64,000 bases of DNA from Cyclaneusma minus (Eukaryota > Ascomycota > Leotiomycetes > Marthamycetales > Marthamycetaceae). Each line of letters opens with the position of its first letter. Position 1 is the first letter of the stretch. The position numbers and the translations under genes were made by a program. Below are positions 34,084 to 45,339 of this stretch, piece by piece. The stretch is from assembly GCA_037179335.1 (NCBI GenBank), contig JAKZHN010000003.1, forward strand, positions 1,302,001 through 1,366,000. Reading direction: 5' to 3'. The notes under the pieces are model-generated. The model saw only the letters and a list, made by a program, of their open reading frames with translations. It was not told the origin of the DNA and did not search any database.

Positions 34084-36150
34084 ATGAGATGGTTGGCGGC
34101 GGAACGTTGTACGATTCAGGACGAACAGGACTGCGCGTTAATGGAGGAGGGATTTGGGGAGTGCAGCAAGGGGCGACGAGAAGCGATTGTGATGGGTTGT
34201 TTTTGGATACCTGGGGTGTTCGAACAGGATTTGGTGGGCCCTTCTTGTGTGCTTCTCCTTTACGGACACGATAGCGACGGAAGCCTTCGCGGCTTGCTTG
34301 ATTCTGGATGGGGATCGGACAGAAACAAGACACCATAAGGGACTTGTTGCAGGGTGCCTGGCTCTTGGCAGGGACGGGTAGTCGGTGGGGTGGTTGACCG
34401 TTGGGTGAGCGCTTGGCGCTGACCTTGGCACCACCGTCAGCCTCATTTTACTCGGACATGACCGTCTTGGAAGGCGACCACGTGGGCTAGGAGGGTGTAG
34501 GATATATAGCGCTGTCCCCAACATTAAGTTTAGCTAGCCAGACCAATGCTACTCTATTTCCTGCCCTTCTCCAGCTCAATAGGACTTGCTTCTGGCTCTG
34601 CCAAAAGATACTGGGCGAGTTTTTCTTTTGTTATGACTTGAAGTTGATGGTTTTCACGCGCTTAGATACCATGTATAAACAGATAACAGACACATCAGAG
34701 GACAGTTCAAAAATGCCAACACAGAGCTTATTATCTATAACAGGGAGTACAGGGAGCTCAATGTGCCATCGAAGAAATAGCTCGTTCTTGAGACCAGCTA
34801 GAATCATGAGTGACCACTTACCAAGTGACCACACGGCACTGGGGAAGTATCTGGATGGCATGATATGATGATCCGACTTACTGGATTCCAGATCCAATGA
34901 TTCAAAATTTCAAAGCCGGAGACAATGTTTCTATGTTCTTTCAGATTTCAGTACCCAAACTCCAAAGTGAATAATCTGGTGCCGACATCGGAATCCAGTA
35001 GTCCTTGACGAAGGATTCAGGAGAGCCAGGGGAGGAATCCTCGGCGGGAGGAGGAAAGCAGGGATAATTGGGCCCGCTGTGACTGCATCGTGGCTGGATT
35101 GGGATGAACCTCCTGGCTGCGACTGGTTTTGGACCCAAAGTCCCCGAGCAATTCCACTTCCAGAGGCAAGGCACTTCTCAGCGCTGCAGAACACTGCTCA
35201 TTATCTTCGGCAGCACGCCATGAGCAGGTTTACACTAAGCAGCTTCACATTAAGCAGCTTCACACCGCACCCATCTCCACACTAGGTATTACCAGGCACC
35301 AGCTTCACACTGTGAGCACCTTCACACCACGATCAGCTTCACACAGCTTCACACAGTGGCCAGCTTCATACTGTGAGCAGCTTCACACCATAACTAACTC
35401 CACACTGTACCCAACTTCACACGACATACAACTTTGCACTATAAGCAGATTCACATTATAATAAGCAGCTTCATTCACCCTAAGCAGCTGCTATGCAACT
35501 GTGCGCAGCTTCGAACTGTAGCTAGCTTCACACTGGGAGCAGCTTCACATTGTGAGCAGCTTCACATTGTGCGCAGCTTAAATCCAGAGCCTTGCTGCCC
35601 TATTCTGCACTCAACTTGAGGCCCTAGCATCGACAGCGACAGCGAGGTCCGTTTTGCAGCATCCGCGTCCTCAGTATCGTTCTACGTTCCAGGATCCGAG
35701 TAAAACAGACACAAGGTACCCTCTCAACTCATATCCTCATTCCTCAAACTTCGTGCTAACCGTCAAGTGCTTCAGAGTGTTCAACGATACTTTGCTTGAA
35801 TTAGAGCTATTACCCTATATCCTCATTCCCGAGCAGTCAATGAAACCGTGCTTCCATCCAAGAGCCGTGACAAAGGGAAGAAGCGACCTAGGAAAGCCTT
35901 CCCTCCTTTTTACACTACCGAGCCTCCAAAAATCTCAACCAGCGCGCCCCTTGAAGCCGTGAGCCGAGACCACCTGCTGGTATACCGTGTACAGCTAGCC
36001 AAGGAAAGAAGTTGAGTCTTGTACTAGAATCTGGAACAGATGTCCCACCAAAGTGGCAGAGCGTTAATACTCCCCACGTGCAACAAGAACACCGAAAGAT
36101 TCCTTGAAACTCGCTTTGACGAAGAGTCTTGGGAGACAAAAGGAATCCAT
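34084..36150. other. Intergenic region with second minisatellite
   Basis: About 2 kb between two convergent genes. The only structure I can support is the minisatellite at about 35222-35582. Short frames around 35650-36240 are not convincing genes. Confidence 0.5.
35222..35582. repeat. Degenerate minisatellite, CAGCTTCACAC-type units
   Basis: About sixteen diverged units of 17-25 bp share the core AGCAGCTTCACACTGTG. The family is the reverse complement of the array at 6440-6880, so the two copies stand in opposite orientation about 28 kb apart. Both arrays are heavily diverged internally, which suggests age. Confidence 0.88.
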
Positions 36151-37871
36151 CTAAGCAAGAGGAGCAACGTGCAATTTGACTTGCACACCATTGCCACTGC
36201 GGTTCTCAATCGCGTGGTGCAAGCGAATCGGTTCGGGATCTAGGTTCTCAATTGCATCAAACTTCTGCAAGAAGCGGACGATGAGGTAGGCAGCCTCTGT
36301 CTGGCCAAATTGCTCTGTCATCACAGTCCGATCAGTATCACTTCTACGTACCTAATATACCTTCCATGCGTTTGTTCGAGGAAGCAAAGCTCGAGAAAAT
36401 AACGTAGAGCACATCTCGCCAGAACATATCGCCAATCACATAACATGCGCAGACACGGTGAAGGAGACGAAAGATAGGGGTAATCAAAAGGGGCAAACTT
36501 ACGACCAATACACTTCCTCGAGCCACCTCCAAAAGGCGAGAACTCGAAGCCCGCCCTCCTACCCTCCCATCTCTCAGGCACAAATCCCTCAACGTTATCT
36601 CCCCAAATATCCGCCCGGTGTTGCATGGCATACTTCGGAATCAGCACCTGGTTTCCCTTCGGTATGAAGACCGGTCGCGACCCATCGGCCCCACCGCCCC
36701 TGGGCAGCTGCGTATCTCTCACAGCCACACGCTCATTCAGCGGGATCACCGCACCCATGCGCAGCGACTCGTTTATCACCCACTGCAAATACTCGCAGTT
36801 CCTCAACTTATCAAACGCCATATCGCCGCCCTCGGATTTCGCTCCAAACTTCTCCACGATCACCGCTCTCAGCTTCATGACCACTATCGGGTGTCTGGCT
36901 AGGAAGTAAAACACCCATCCCAGCAGAGCAGCCGTAGGATCACGCGCCGCAGTCAAGATATGCAACGTCTCGTTACGCAGCTCGAGAGGATCCTGCGTTT
37001 GCTCAGCCAGCGCATCCAGCAAGATGAACTTGCCCCTCTTCTCGTTCTGCGCTTTCTTGTCGGATATAAGACGCTTGGCCACAATGGCATCGACGTGCTT
37101 GTGCACTTCAGCACAATGCCACTTGAACTCCTTACTATTCTTGAGCCAGTAGAACTTCGCCAGCGCACCACGTTCATCGATGTAGTGTTTGGTAAAGTCG
37201 ATATGGTCGCCAAAGGTCACTTCTCCAGTGACGGGTGTAGTCTGCGAATGCACACTCTCGCCATAGAGCATCTCGGTGGCTGTGTCGAGCGTGAAGCGGT
37301 AGAACAGCGGCGCCAGATCGACTTTGTCCGTCCAGCCATCTGTGCCAGTCTCAAAGACATTGAGCAGTGCTTGCGAGTGCGATTCTTCGAGTTCCAAGCT
37401 GGAGATCTGGTCGCGTGTGAACTGCGGCCGGACGAGTGCGCGAGAGTGCTTCCAGACTTCGCCACGGCCGGTGAAAATGCCCCGGCCGAGTAGTGGCATC
37501 CAGGACTTGGAGCGCGTCTCGGAGATGTCGAAGTCGGAGGATTGGAAGAGCACTTTGACGTTTTCGGGGTCTCGGGTTACTATGAGTTCGTAGTCGATGA
37601 CGGGGACGCGTATGGTGTGGCAATGTTTGCCCAGACGGTCCATCGATTCGACGACATATTTTGGACCGCGGTCTTCCTTTTGCGCTTTTATGGATTCTTT
37701 GAGGATTTGTGTGCCTAGGAGGTTGTTGCTGCGGAGCGTGGGTGGGGGAAGACAGCCGCGCCTTCTGGATTCATCGCGCTGTCTCTTGGACTCAAGCTTG
37801 GAGGAGACGATTTTGTAGAAGATGAAGATGAGGGGAGCATAAAGGATGTTGTAAAGAGAGAGTAGCTGCAT
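36151..37871 (-). CDS. CYP52-type cytochrome P450, 510 aa
   Basis: Two exons, 37871-36503 and 36314-36151, with a 188 bp intron (GTAAGT donor, GACAG acceptor) that cuts the haem-binding region and rebuilds KCIGQQFGQTEAAYLIV. The ATG at 37871 precedes an N-terminal anchor (LLSLYNILYAPLIFIFYKIV). The oxygen-binding helix reads LTAARDPTAALLGW, the ExxR motif is ESLR, and the haem loop is FGGGSRKCIG. Sequence style and the QQF after the haem loop match CYP52, microsomal enzymes that hydroxylate the omega end of alkanes and fatty acids. Asp-Pro instead of the usual Asp-Thr in the I-helix is a small oddity. Lipid catabolism is more likely than a role in the polyketide pathway. Confidence 0.92.
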
Positions 37872-39754
37872 CGTGACTGCCGCCTTTGGCTGTTTTGATA
37901 GTTGTTGCTCTTGGACAGAAGGATTCTCTTCCCAGCTCCTTGGCTGACGGTGTTCGAAGCTCACGGATGTGAGGTAAGAGCTGAATGTGTCACAGTTTTG
38001 AAAGGGAGGAGGTCAGCAAGTGGTCATCACAACCAAATGGCTCGTTGAGAAGCTGTAATAATGGATCTCCCGTCCCAAATCTAAGATTTTGATAAGAATA
38101 CAAGATTGGGAGCACAAAAAAGTGAGGAGGATAGGGAGATAGAAGGCGGGGAGAGATCAGGATCTCCATGATCTGCCGCAGCATGGCTCGCTCGGAGCAG
38201 TAGTAAAGCTAAAAGCTAGGAAAGCTCAGCGGAAGGAAGGCTTCACGGCAAAGCGACCCCACCAAAAGCCGTATAGGCGGACCTCAGATTTCAGCTCTAT
38301 GTTGAGGATCATCGTTGGTGGTGGAACACGGCTTCCACGACGGATGGGTAGCACGAACACCATGGCCGCAATGTGGCGCACATTCCAATGATTCTGTACG
38401 AATTAGCAACTGATTGTTGAGGGTGTCAAAATCGATGATAGTGCTGTACACCTTGCCTGTTGGAAATGCAGGTACAAAATGACGATATGAGAATCGAATG
38501 CGACAGCGCATGCTCTTGAGCCTCTTGTCCCGTGGAGACTTTCTCAGAATAGAATCCCTTCAACCCTCCTATTCCCATAAGGCGTGCTGAAGAGTGTTTG
38601 TGCAACTCTCGTACCCGGGGATTCTTCGAATTGCCATGCGTGTTTGTGCAGCATGTTCACGGAGACAGAAGATGAAGATCTCATGAGACATTCTCGAACG
38701 TGGAGATGAGTCAAATCTTGCTGGTGCTGTGCATGCAGAGTCTTGACTCATGTTCGGGAGGAATATAGGTAGAAATGAGGCGATACTGTGATACTGTGAT
38801 ACTTTTAGCACGGTGGTCTGCATTCTAGAATCTTGGCAACTGTCGTTTTTGATCCGCCGACTCACGTGATGTCGACCACGTGCTGCTGTCACGTGATTGT
38901 TTGGAGTTTCTGGTAGTTGGGACGAGTATAGGCAAGATCACGACTGGATGCAGCCAAGTTCTGGCCCGATTGCGGAGATCCTAAAGGGGCAACGATCGAT
39001 GCTAGGGCTACCCGGGATCTACTGCAGGTATGGCGGCTACTACTAGCCGGGATTCAGCATGCAGCGCCAACATTTGATGGCTTTCAACATCGGAGGCGAG
39101 AAGGCGAACCACGGTGCTTGGTAATATTGACAGGGCAAGATGTGATAATAATTGGTCGTGATAATCCGACGTAGATTGCATTTCATATTCAGGACCAGAG
39201 AGCTACGGACGAGATCTGTTCCACGAGATCTGTTTTGCGGAAGAGATCTTCGTGTCGTCATTTGTATGTCATCAGCTATTATTATCACAAGTGCGCCATC
39301 GAAGCCGCGGATGTAACGTTTAGTCCTATGTTTACCCCAACAGGAAATTTGAATCTCGATAATTTCATGTTGGCGCCCACATCGGCAAATTAAGATCCTC
39401 TAGATGTCAAGGTTCTGGTGGGGCCTCTCCACTCATGCGTGAGGATCATAAGACGTGGCGGATATTTAGCGGTGGCATATGCACTCATGGCAAACAGAGA
39501 TCGAGGATGGAAATTGTTGGATTTTGGGGAAGCCTCCAGAGACGCGTCGCTCTCACGGTAGACGGCAGTCTGCAGATGCCAGAACGGCGTGAGCTTTGCA
39601 TCAGATGTCAACTAAAAGCTGGTCAGCCTGGTCTAGTCTGATCTTCGCGTTCGAACCGCTTGAATCTACTATTTTTGACACTCTTGTAGCGTTAAGTAAG
39701 GTTTCGGTGATGCTGCCGAGATTGTTTAGCTACTGAGTTCGTTTGGCTGTCACC

Positions 39755-39934
39755 ATGAAGCAATTTCGCATTCTGGTGGTCTTATGCGCTCTCGCGTGGC
39801 AAATGATCGACTTCAATGCCATGACACTGGACCGTGGGCGTTCGTGTCTGGCTGTCCCTTGTCGTCGCATGTTCTTCAACCTCGATTCCAACTTCTCCAT
39901 GAACCTAGTGGAAAGCTTCACGTATTGGCATTGA
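39755..39934 (+). CDS. Possible small secreted protein, 59 aa
   Basis: A 59-codon frame begins at an ATG in a strong context (CACCATG). Residues 1-15 (MKQFRILVVLCALAW) look like a signal peptide, and two Cys follow (RSCLAVPCRR). No homologue is recognised. It ends 270 bp before the hydrophobin ATG, so it might instead be an upstream frame in a long leader. Coding status is doubtful. Confidence 0.25.
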   Translation: MKQFRILVVLCALAWQMIDFNAMTLDRGRSCLAVPCRRMFFNLDSNFSMNLVESFTYWH

Positions 39935-40039
39935 ACCACCAGCACAGATTATTTCCATCGCATAGTCACTTGTTCAAAGCCACCAACATTCCAAATTTCG
40001 GCATCTGCCTGCTTCTAGATATAAGAGCCAGTTGCCTCC

Positions 40040-40202
40040 AGAGATACAAGTCTTCATCCAGCTTCTCGGTACACGCAGTCTTTACTTCCTTTCGCACCCC
40101 ACACTCTTTTGAGCATTCACCAGCTTTTTTCAAATACAATATCTCTCCGTCACTTATACCCAAAACACTTATTCTATTTTATTCTCAAACACCACCTCCA
40201 AC
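40040..40202 (+). promoter_or_regulatory. CT-rich leader of the hydrophobin-like gene
   Basis: The 160 bp before the ATG at 40203 is strongly pyrimidine-rich with CAAA/CACC words and ends CCACCTCCAACATG. This is typical of the transcription start and 5' UTR of highly expressed fungal genes, and it supports the start chosen. Confidence 0.5.
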
Positions 40203-41978
40203 ATGCGTTTCACCTCCACCGTTGCCGTCGCGGGTCTTGCCAGCTTTGGCACCGCCATGCCCGCGTTTTGGAACCCCATGGTATGTTTCTCTTCCATTTC
40301 TTGCATTTGCATCTCTATTTCGTACTCGTGTAAACAATACAGCATCCCTGCCACATCATAAATTCTGCTTTTTTCTTCTGGCCGAAGCAATATATGCAGC
40401 TCTTCAGAGCCTCGTATCTTATCGGAGACGACCCGGAACCAGCCTAGTATTCTGTGTTACCACGGCGTTCATTCCATGATCCTTGAAGACAACAAGCAAA
40501 CATCGTGCAAAGACCCATATCCTTGACCGGTCTCCTTGTCCATGCGTCGTTCTCTATGCGAGTTTTCTTTTTCTGATCGATTCTTCGGATATCTTCCGCA
40601 CTCCTCTTCCCTGCCCATGCTTCTGCAATGCACCTTTCTTTTTCTACTTCCTTGTTCCCAAAACACATGTTCTCGACTTTTCCTTTTCCAGATCCAGATC
40701 TATTCTTCCGTACCGATCGACTCCCTGCCCTTGCCCGCGTGCCCCAACTTGCTTCTTCGGACATCCACACTTTATGTGAACTTCGGTCGTCGGATGATCA
40801 GATGATCAGATCAGTCGATCCCTATGTGGACAGTGGACAGTATCCACGGACGTACATCATCCGCCTGAATCCCCTGACCCTGTTCTTGCCCTGACCGTCT
40901 CCAGCCCAATGTCTTCCATTGCGTCACGCTTCTATCCCGTTCCTACCTTTTTTTTACCATTTGATTTTTCCCCACAGCCCAAGCACGAGAAACAAAGTAC
41001 CCCTTAAAAAACAAGTTATTAATTTTCAAAAACTAGGCCGCACGCCAACTGGGCAGCCTTCTCAGTCCCCTCTCTGAGGTCGAAAAATTGGCCGCACGCC
41101 AGCTGCCCGGCAGCCTTCTCAATCTCTCCCCTGAGATTGACCCCTGCGTCGGCATCGCCAACTGCAACCCCGCCACCATCGGCAACGGCAACGCTGTTGG
41201 CAACCATAATTCTGTTGGTCAGGGCAAAGCGCGTTCTGCGCCCGGCAGCTTTCTCAACCTCGCCCCTGAGGTTGACCCTTGCCTCGGCATCGCCAACTGC
41301 AACCCCTTCACCAAGGGCAACTCCAACTCTGTTGGCAATGGCAACTCTGTTCAAGGTACCGACGGTAGCCAACAAGAAACACCGGATAACGGAGACAATT
41401 TCGACCAGCAAACTGCCCCGGGGCCGAAAGGAGACGGTGAAGCCCAGTTCAAAGCCCGTCAGGCGCCCGGCGGTCTCGGCGATATGTCCAATATCTCCCC
41501 AGTACAAGCCCCTAAAATCCCTTTTGTGCCCGGCGGTCACGGCGATATGTCCAATTTTTCCCCAGTACAAGCCCCTAAAGCCCCTTCTGCGCCCGGCGGT
41601 CTCGGCGATATGCCCAATATCCCCTCAGTACCAGCCCCTAAAACCCCTTCTGCGCCCGGCGGTTTCGGCGACATGTCCAATATCTCCCCAGTACAAGCCC
41701 GTTCTGATGGCTCTTCCACCGTGATCACCTGCCCCAACGACATGAAGTCAGTCTGCTGTTCCGGCACCGCAGCCGGCGCCGGCAGCGGCCTTCTCGGACT
41801 CGGAGCCGCCGCTCCCCTCACCTGCCTCGTCAGCGTTCTCGGCGATACTTGCAGCTCGCAACAGCTCTGCTGCCAGAACATCGGCACCGGCTCGCAGACC
41901 TGCTCTACCAAGTCCACCAGCGGTGTTCTGAACAACCTCAACATCCCTGTCAACGTCCACAACGTCAACGTCTTGTAG
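40203..41978 (+). CDS. Repeat-rich class I hydrophobin-like secreted protein, 339 aa
   Basis: Exon 1 (40203-40280) encodes a signal peptide (MRFTSTVAVAGLASFGTA). Exon 2 runs from about 41037 to the stop at 41976-41978 and joins in phase 0. Residues 50-140 hold two Asn/Gly-rich units beginning PGSLLNLSPEIDPC and PGSFLNLAPEVDPC. Residues 170-253 hold four 21-residue units of the PGGLGDMSNISPVQAPK type. The C-terminus has eight Cys spaced C-X7-CC-X21-C-X8-C-X5-CC-X9-C (C258-C315), within the class I hydrophobin range. Hydrophobins self-assemble into coats on spores and hyphae. The intervening intron would be about 756 bp, long for this genome, so the exon joint needs transcript evidence. The long repeat-bearing head is unusual; Claviceps trihydrophobins have comparable Asn/Gly-rich stretches. 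Confidence 0.75.
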
Positions 41979-42090
41979 ATCTGATCGACAATTCCCCTGA
42001 GGTTAACCCCTGCCTCGGAGTTGCGAACTGCAACCCCGTCACTAAGGGTGATGGCAACTTTATTGGCACTGGCAACGCTATACAGTTTCT
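41037..42090 (+). repeat. Two tandem-repeat families in and after the hydrophobin gene
   Basis: Family A (about 135 bp, encoding the Asn/Gly-rich unit) has a truncated copy at 41037-41105, full copies at 41106-41240 and 41241-41365, and a further copy after the stop codon at about 41985-42090. Family B (63 bp, 21 codons) has four copies at 41466-41717. Copies in the gene keep frame. Confidence 0.85.
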
Positions 42091-43722
42091 GGCAATGGAG
42101 GGTTGGAGGGTAGCAGGGGTGGTTTTGAGGCTTGGGATCGATGTATGAGTAATGAGATGGCTTTCATTTTTGGGGGTTTTGGCATTATGGGACGGAGAAG
42201 ATGATGTCGCTGGTGGTGTGTCTTGCTTGTTTTTATCTGGTTATGTTTCATGTATTGTATTTGTACTTGGCGCAACTCATTAGTATATATGGTATTATGA
42301 CCACCGTTGTCCATACCGAATTTGTGTCCACTTGTCGTATTCTGGGGTTAGACTCGCCCCAGATGATTTCATGTTTCCGTACAAAGGCCCAGCAGTTCAT
42401 ACGTTACTATTTTCTCTTAGCGTAGCCCCTTTAGAGCCTGCTATTGTACATGCTCCTTCTTCTCCGTTCGTAGATCCTCACAAAACCCCCAAAATAGAAA
42501 TGCATCAACCATCTTCATGCTCATTCTCCACACCAGCGCATCCCTCTTCCTAAGAATTCAACGAGAACTATGTAGTCTGACTTTCAATCTCTCGTTCACA
42601 TTCACGATATCCGTTTTCACTTTCCCTCGCACTTTCAGTTCTCCAACTATCCACCACCATCCTAGTCTTCGCTCTCCTGCCGAGGCGCCGTCAAAGCAAT
42701 CACCAAAGCCGACTCACCGCTGCCATCTTCAAACAGCATGGGATCATGCGCACAGAAGCCAACGAAACAAAAGCCCCAGTCACGAAGGCTGAGAACGTGG
42801 TGTTGGCTTTTCGTACAAAGCACAAAAACCAAAAAAACTCAAGTCTTCGTGACAGGCTGACGACAGCTTGAGCCGCATAAACATTCAACCTAGGTAGGAT
42901 TCCATTTATGAAATGCGTACAGCAACACCGAAACACCGAACGTCGTCGCGATTGTGGTGCCCGCAAGCTCAGGAGGTTTTGTTTGGGACAGAACACCATC
43001 CTCGCATAAATCTCTCCCTCAAAACAAAGTTTTGTCACGAAAAAGCCATCCACAATGCTCGACAAGACAAATTAGAACAAGCGCTCAAAGACATTTCAAC
43101 GACTCAATATGTAATGTGTGCTGAATTTTCCCCGCTATTTATGGATATCGCATTAAGTCCCAATCCCAGCAATAATGCCTCGGAGTATATAATCTATATA
43201 AGTGTCCCTGCCTCTGAAAACCGTAAACGGCGGTCGCTACCCAACGAACACCGGTAACAATGTTCCGAGAAGCAGAGAAGCAAAAAACATAATCCTGAAC
43301 TATGAAGCATAGAAAAGAAAAATGAAGACTCCCAATCCTTCACTACCAGAATACCGACTGAAGGAGATGCGTGGGAATTGACGGGGCTTGATGTGGATTG
43401 ATGTGAGGGGCGGCGAAGAAGGTGTGCTGCTGCGCCGTAGGCCCGTAGAGCTGGAACACACCACCACTACTCTAGTAGAGTAGCAGACACAGACTGGCGT
43501 ACTGGCGCGGCAGACCAACAACCCTAGCGGCCCGAGCGATCTGCGGGAGGGACCAGACGCATCAAAGAAAACCACACCATCAAATCCTCCGCCAAGTCCA
43601 ACTCTATTTCAACCACAAACTGACACAACAGCTCACCACACCAAGTCCCATGAACCTCTCCATCATCAACCAATCACAATCACCCTTCTCACACAATTCC
43701 CGCACAACCCCTCAACCTCAAC
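41979..43722. other. Intergenic region downstream of the hydrophobin
   Basis: 1.7 kb between convergent genes. The first 110 bp hold the stray family A repeat copy; the rest shows no gene. Confidence 0.5.
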
Positions 43723-45339
43723 TTACAACATAGTAGTCTTCAAACTAACGCCATCCTTCGGCCTCAACACCAACCTCCACATCTTCCAATCCTCCGGATC
43801 CGCAAAATTCTCATCCCGCTCAAACTGATACTGCGACAACAAGCAGCACAGCAGAATCTTCATCTCCGTCTCTGCGAACTTGCGTCCAATGCATCCACGC
43901 GGTCCTTGCAAGAAAGTCATCATCGCATTCGCAGTATACGTCTTGGGCAGATGATCCCAGCGATCGGGATCAAAGACACCAGCTGTAGGGCCCCAGTAAC
44001 TTTCGAGATGGTTGATGGTGTTGGCGAGAACGTAGACGATGGTGCCGGCGGGGATGAAGTAGCCGCAGAGTTTGTCGTCGTTGATGGCTTCGCGCACGGT
44101 CATGGGGATGGGTGGGATGTAGCGGAGCGATTCGCGGCATACGTTGTCCATGTAGGGCAGTTGGTCGGGATCGACTGTGTTTGCTTTTTCGACTGTCATG
44201 GTGTCGCGCGAAGCACCGAACAGGTGGGGCATGTGTTGACGAATCTCTTCGCGCAGCTTGGTTTGGATTTCGGGGTGCTTGGAGAGCAGGTGCAAGCACC
44301 AGGCTACACCGGTAGCAGTAGTATCGTGGCCGGCGCCGAGGAAAGTCATGATTTGGTCGCGCATAGTCTCGAAGGTAAGTCCTGGCTCGCCGGCTTCTTG
44401 GAGCTTCAAATTCTCCTTTGCGATCAGTGCGATGATGTCTTTGTGGGCTGTGTGTTCCTTGGCTTGCGAGATCTTGTCGTTGACGATGTCGGTGCTGAGC
44501 TCCATAATTGCTTTGCGAGACTTCTCAATGTCACGGTTCATCTTCGCAGGAATGTATTTGGTGGCTGTGATGAAGGCTTGGAGACCGTGGAGCATGCGAG
44601 ACACGATATCGAAGGCGAACACCAGACGGTAGGCTTCACGGATAGGGCGGTCGGGGTTCTCGAGGGAGTTGATGTCAGTTCCGAAACCAGCTTCGCCGAT
44701 GATGTCGAGGGTAGTGCGGTTCAACCATTCGAGAACTTCAAAGGGCTTTTGCTTGACATTGTCGGCTTTCATCTCCTCTTTCCAGAGTTTGGACATGAGC
44801 AGAGACTTTTGCCAGAAAACCGGGCTCAAGGCGCGGATGGACTGGATGGAGAACCCGGGTAGCAGAGACTTGCGCTGGTGGATGTGCTCATCGCCTTCAG
44901 CCAGGAGAACTCCCTCGCCGAGAATTCGCACCATCCACATCTTCGCGCGGACTGGCTTGGGGTAGTTGTATGGGTTGCGAACAGTCATGTGCTTCAGAGC
45001 ATCATCGTCCACGACAGAGAGACGCTCGGAGCCGAAAGGGAAGAAGTATCGGATGATTGGGCCATATTTCACGTGCCAGGTGCGTTGGGAAACGCCGACT
45101 TCAGTGGTGATGATCTCGTAGAATTGGCCCCAAAGAGGGAAACCTGGGACAGTAGGGATGTGTCGTAGAGGAGAGAGGTAGATGGGGTAGATCCAACCAC
45201 AGTAGAGCATCCATATCGGCAGTGCGATGGCAAAGGCGTACAGCTCAGCTTGTAATGTGGTGTAGTCTGACGACTTGGCATAAAGGAAGCCAGCCGCAGC
45301 AGTGGCAGAAAAGAAAGGAAGGTAGGTGATTGTCACCAT
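43723..45339 (-). CDS. Cytochrome P450, intronless, 538 aa
   Basis: A single-exon frame; the ATG at 45339 was chosen because it stands before the hydrophobic N-terminal helices (FFSATAAAGFLYA and LYAFAIALPIWMLYCGWI) and has context CACCATG... on the minus strand. The hinge is RHIPTVPGFPLWG. The oxygen-binding helix is FLGAGHDTTATG, the ExxR motif is ESLR, and the haem loop FLQGPRGCIGRKFAETEM holds the Cys ligand. All catalytic motifs are intact. The sequence resembles CYP4-like fungal P450s that act on fatty acids or other hydrophobic compounds. Substrate unknown. Being intronless sets it apart from the other two P450 genes here. Confidence 0.93.
   Translation of the reverse strand: MVTITYLPFFSATAAAGFLYAKSSDYTTLQAELYAFAIALPIWMLYCGWIYPIYLSPLRHIPTVPGFPLWGQFYEIITTEVGVSQRTWHVKYGPIIRYFFPFGSERLSVVDDDALKHMTVRNPYNYPKPVRAKMWMVRILGEGVLLAEGDEHIHQRKSLLPGFSIQSIRALSPVFWQKSLLMSKLWKEEMKADNVKQKPFEVLEWLNRTTLDIIGEAGFGTDINSLENPDRPIREAYRLVFAFDIVSRMLHGLQAFITATKYIPAKMNRDIEKSRKAIMELSTDIVNDKISQAKEHTAHKDIIALIAKENLKLQEAGEPGLTFETMRDQIMTFLGAGHDTTATGVAWCLHLLSKHPEIQTKLREEIRQHMPHLFGASRDTMTVEKANTVDPDQLPYMDNVCRESLRYIPPIPMTVREAINDDKLCGYFIPAGTIVYVLANTINHLESYWGPTAGVFDPDRWDHLPKTYTANAMMTFLQGPRGCIGRKFAETEMKILLCCLLSQYQFERDENFADPEDWKMWRLVLRPKDGVSLKTTML

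Larger units (their letters stand above)
37872..40202. other. Intergenic region: CYP52 and hydrophobin promoters
   Basis: 2.3 kb between two divergent starts. It contains one possible tiny secreted-protein frame at 39755-39934 (separate entry) and the CT-rich leader of the hydrophobin-like gene. No other gene is seen. Confidence 0.5.

Noticed and set aside
35654..35962. 102-codon frame resembling a fragment of a fungal F-box-like or DUF7730 protein (LELELLPYILIPEQ)
   Set aside because: The resemblance is a few residues only; too weak to call a pseudogene.
36960..37493. 177-codon open frame on the plus strand
   Set aside because: Antisense shadow of the CYP52-type gene.
40343..40449. Alternative second exon after the hydrophobin signal peptide
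   Set aside because: A good acceptor (CAATACAG) exists, but the exon stops after 35 codons without any hydrophobin feature; kept only as a possible splice variant.
43906..44862. 318-codon open frame on the plus strand
   Set aside because: It is the antisense shadow of the intact P450 at 43723-45339; no family resemblance.
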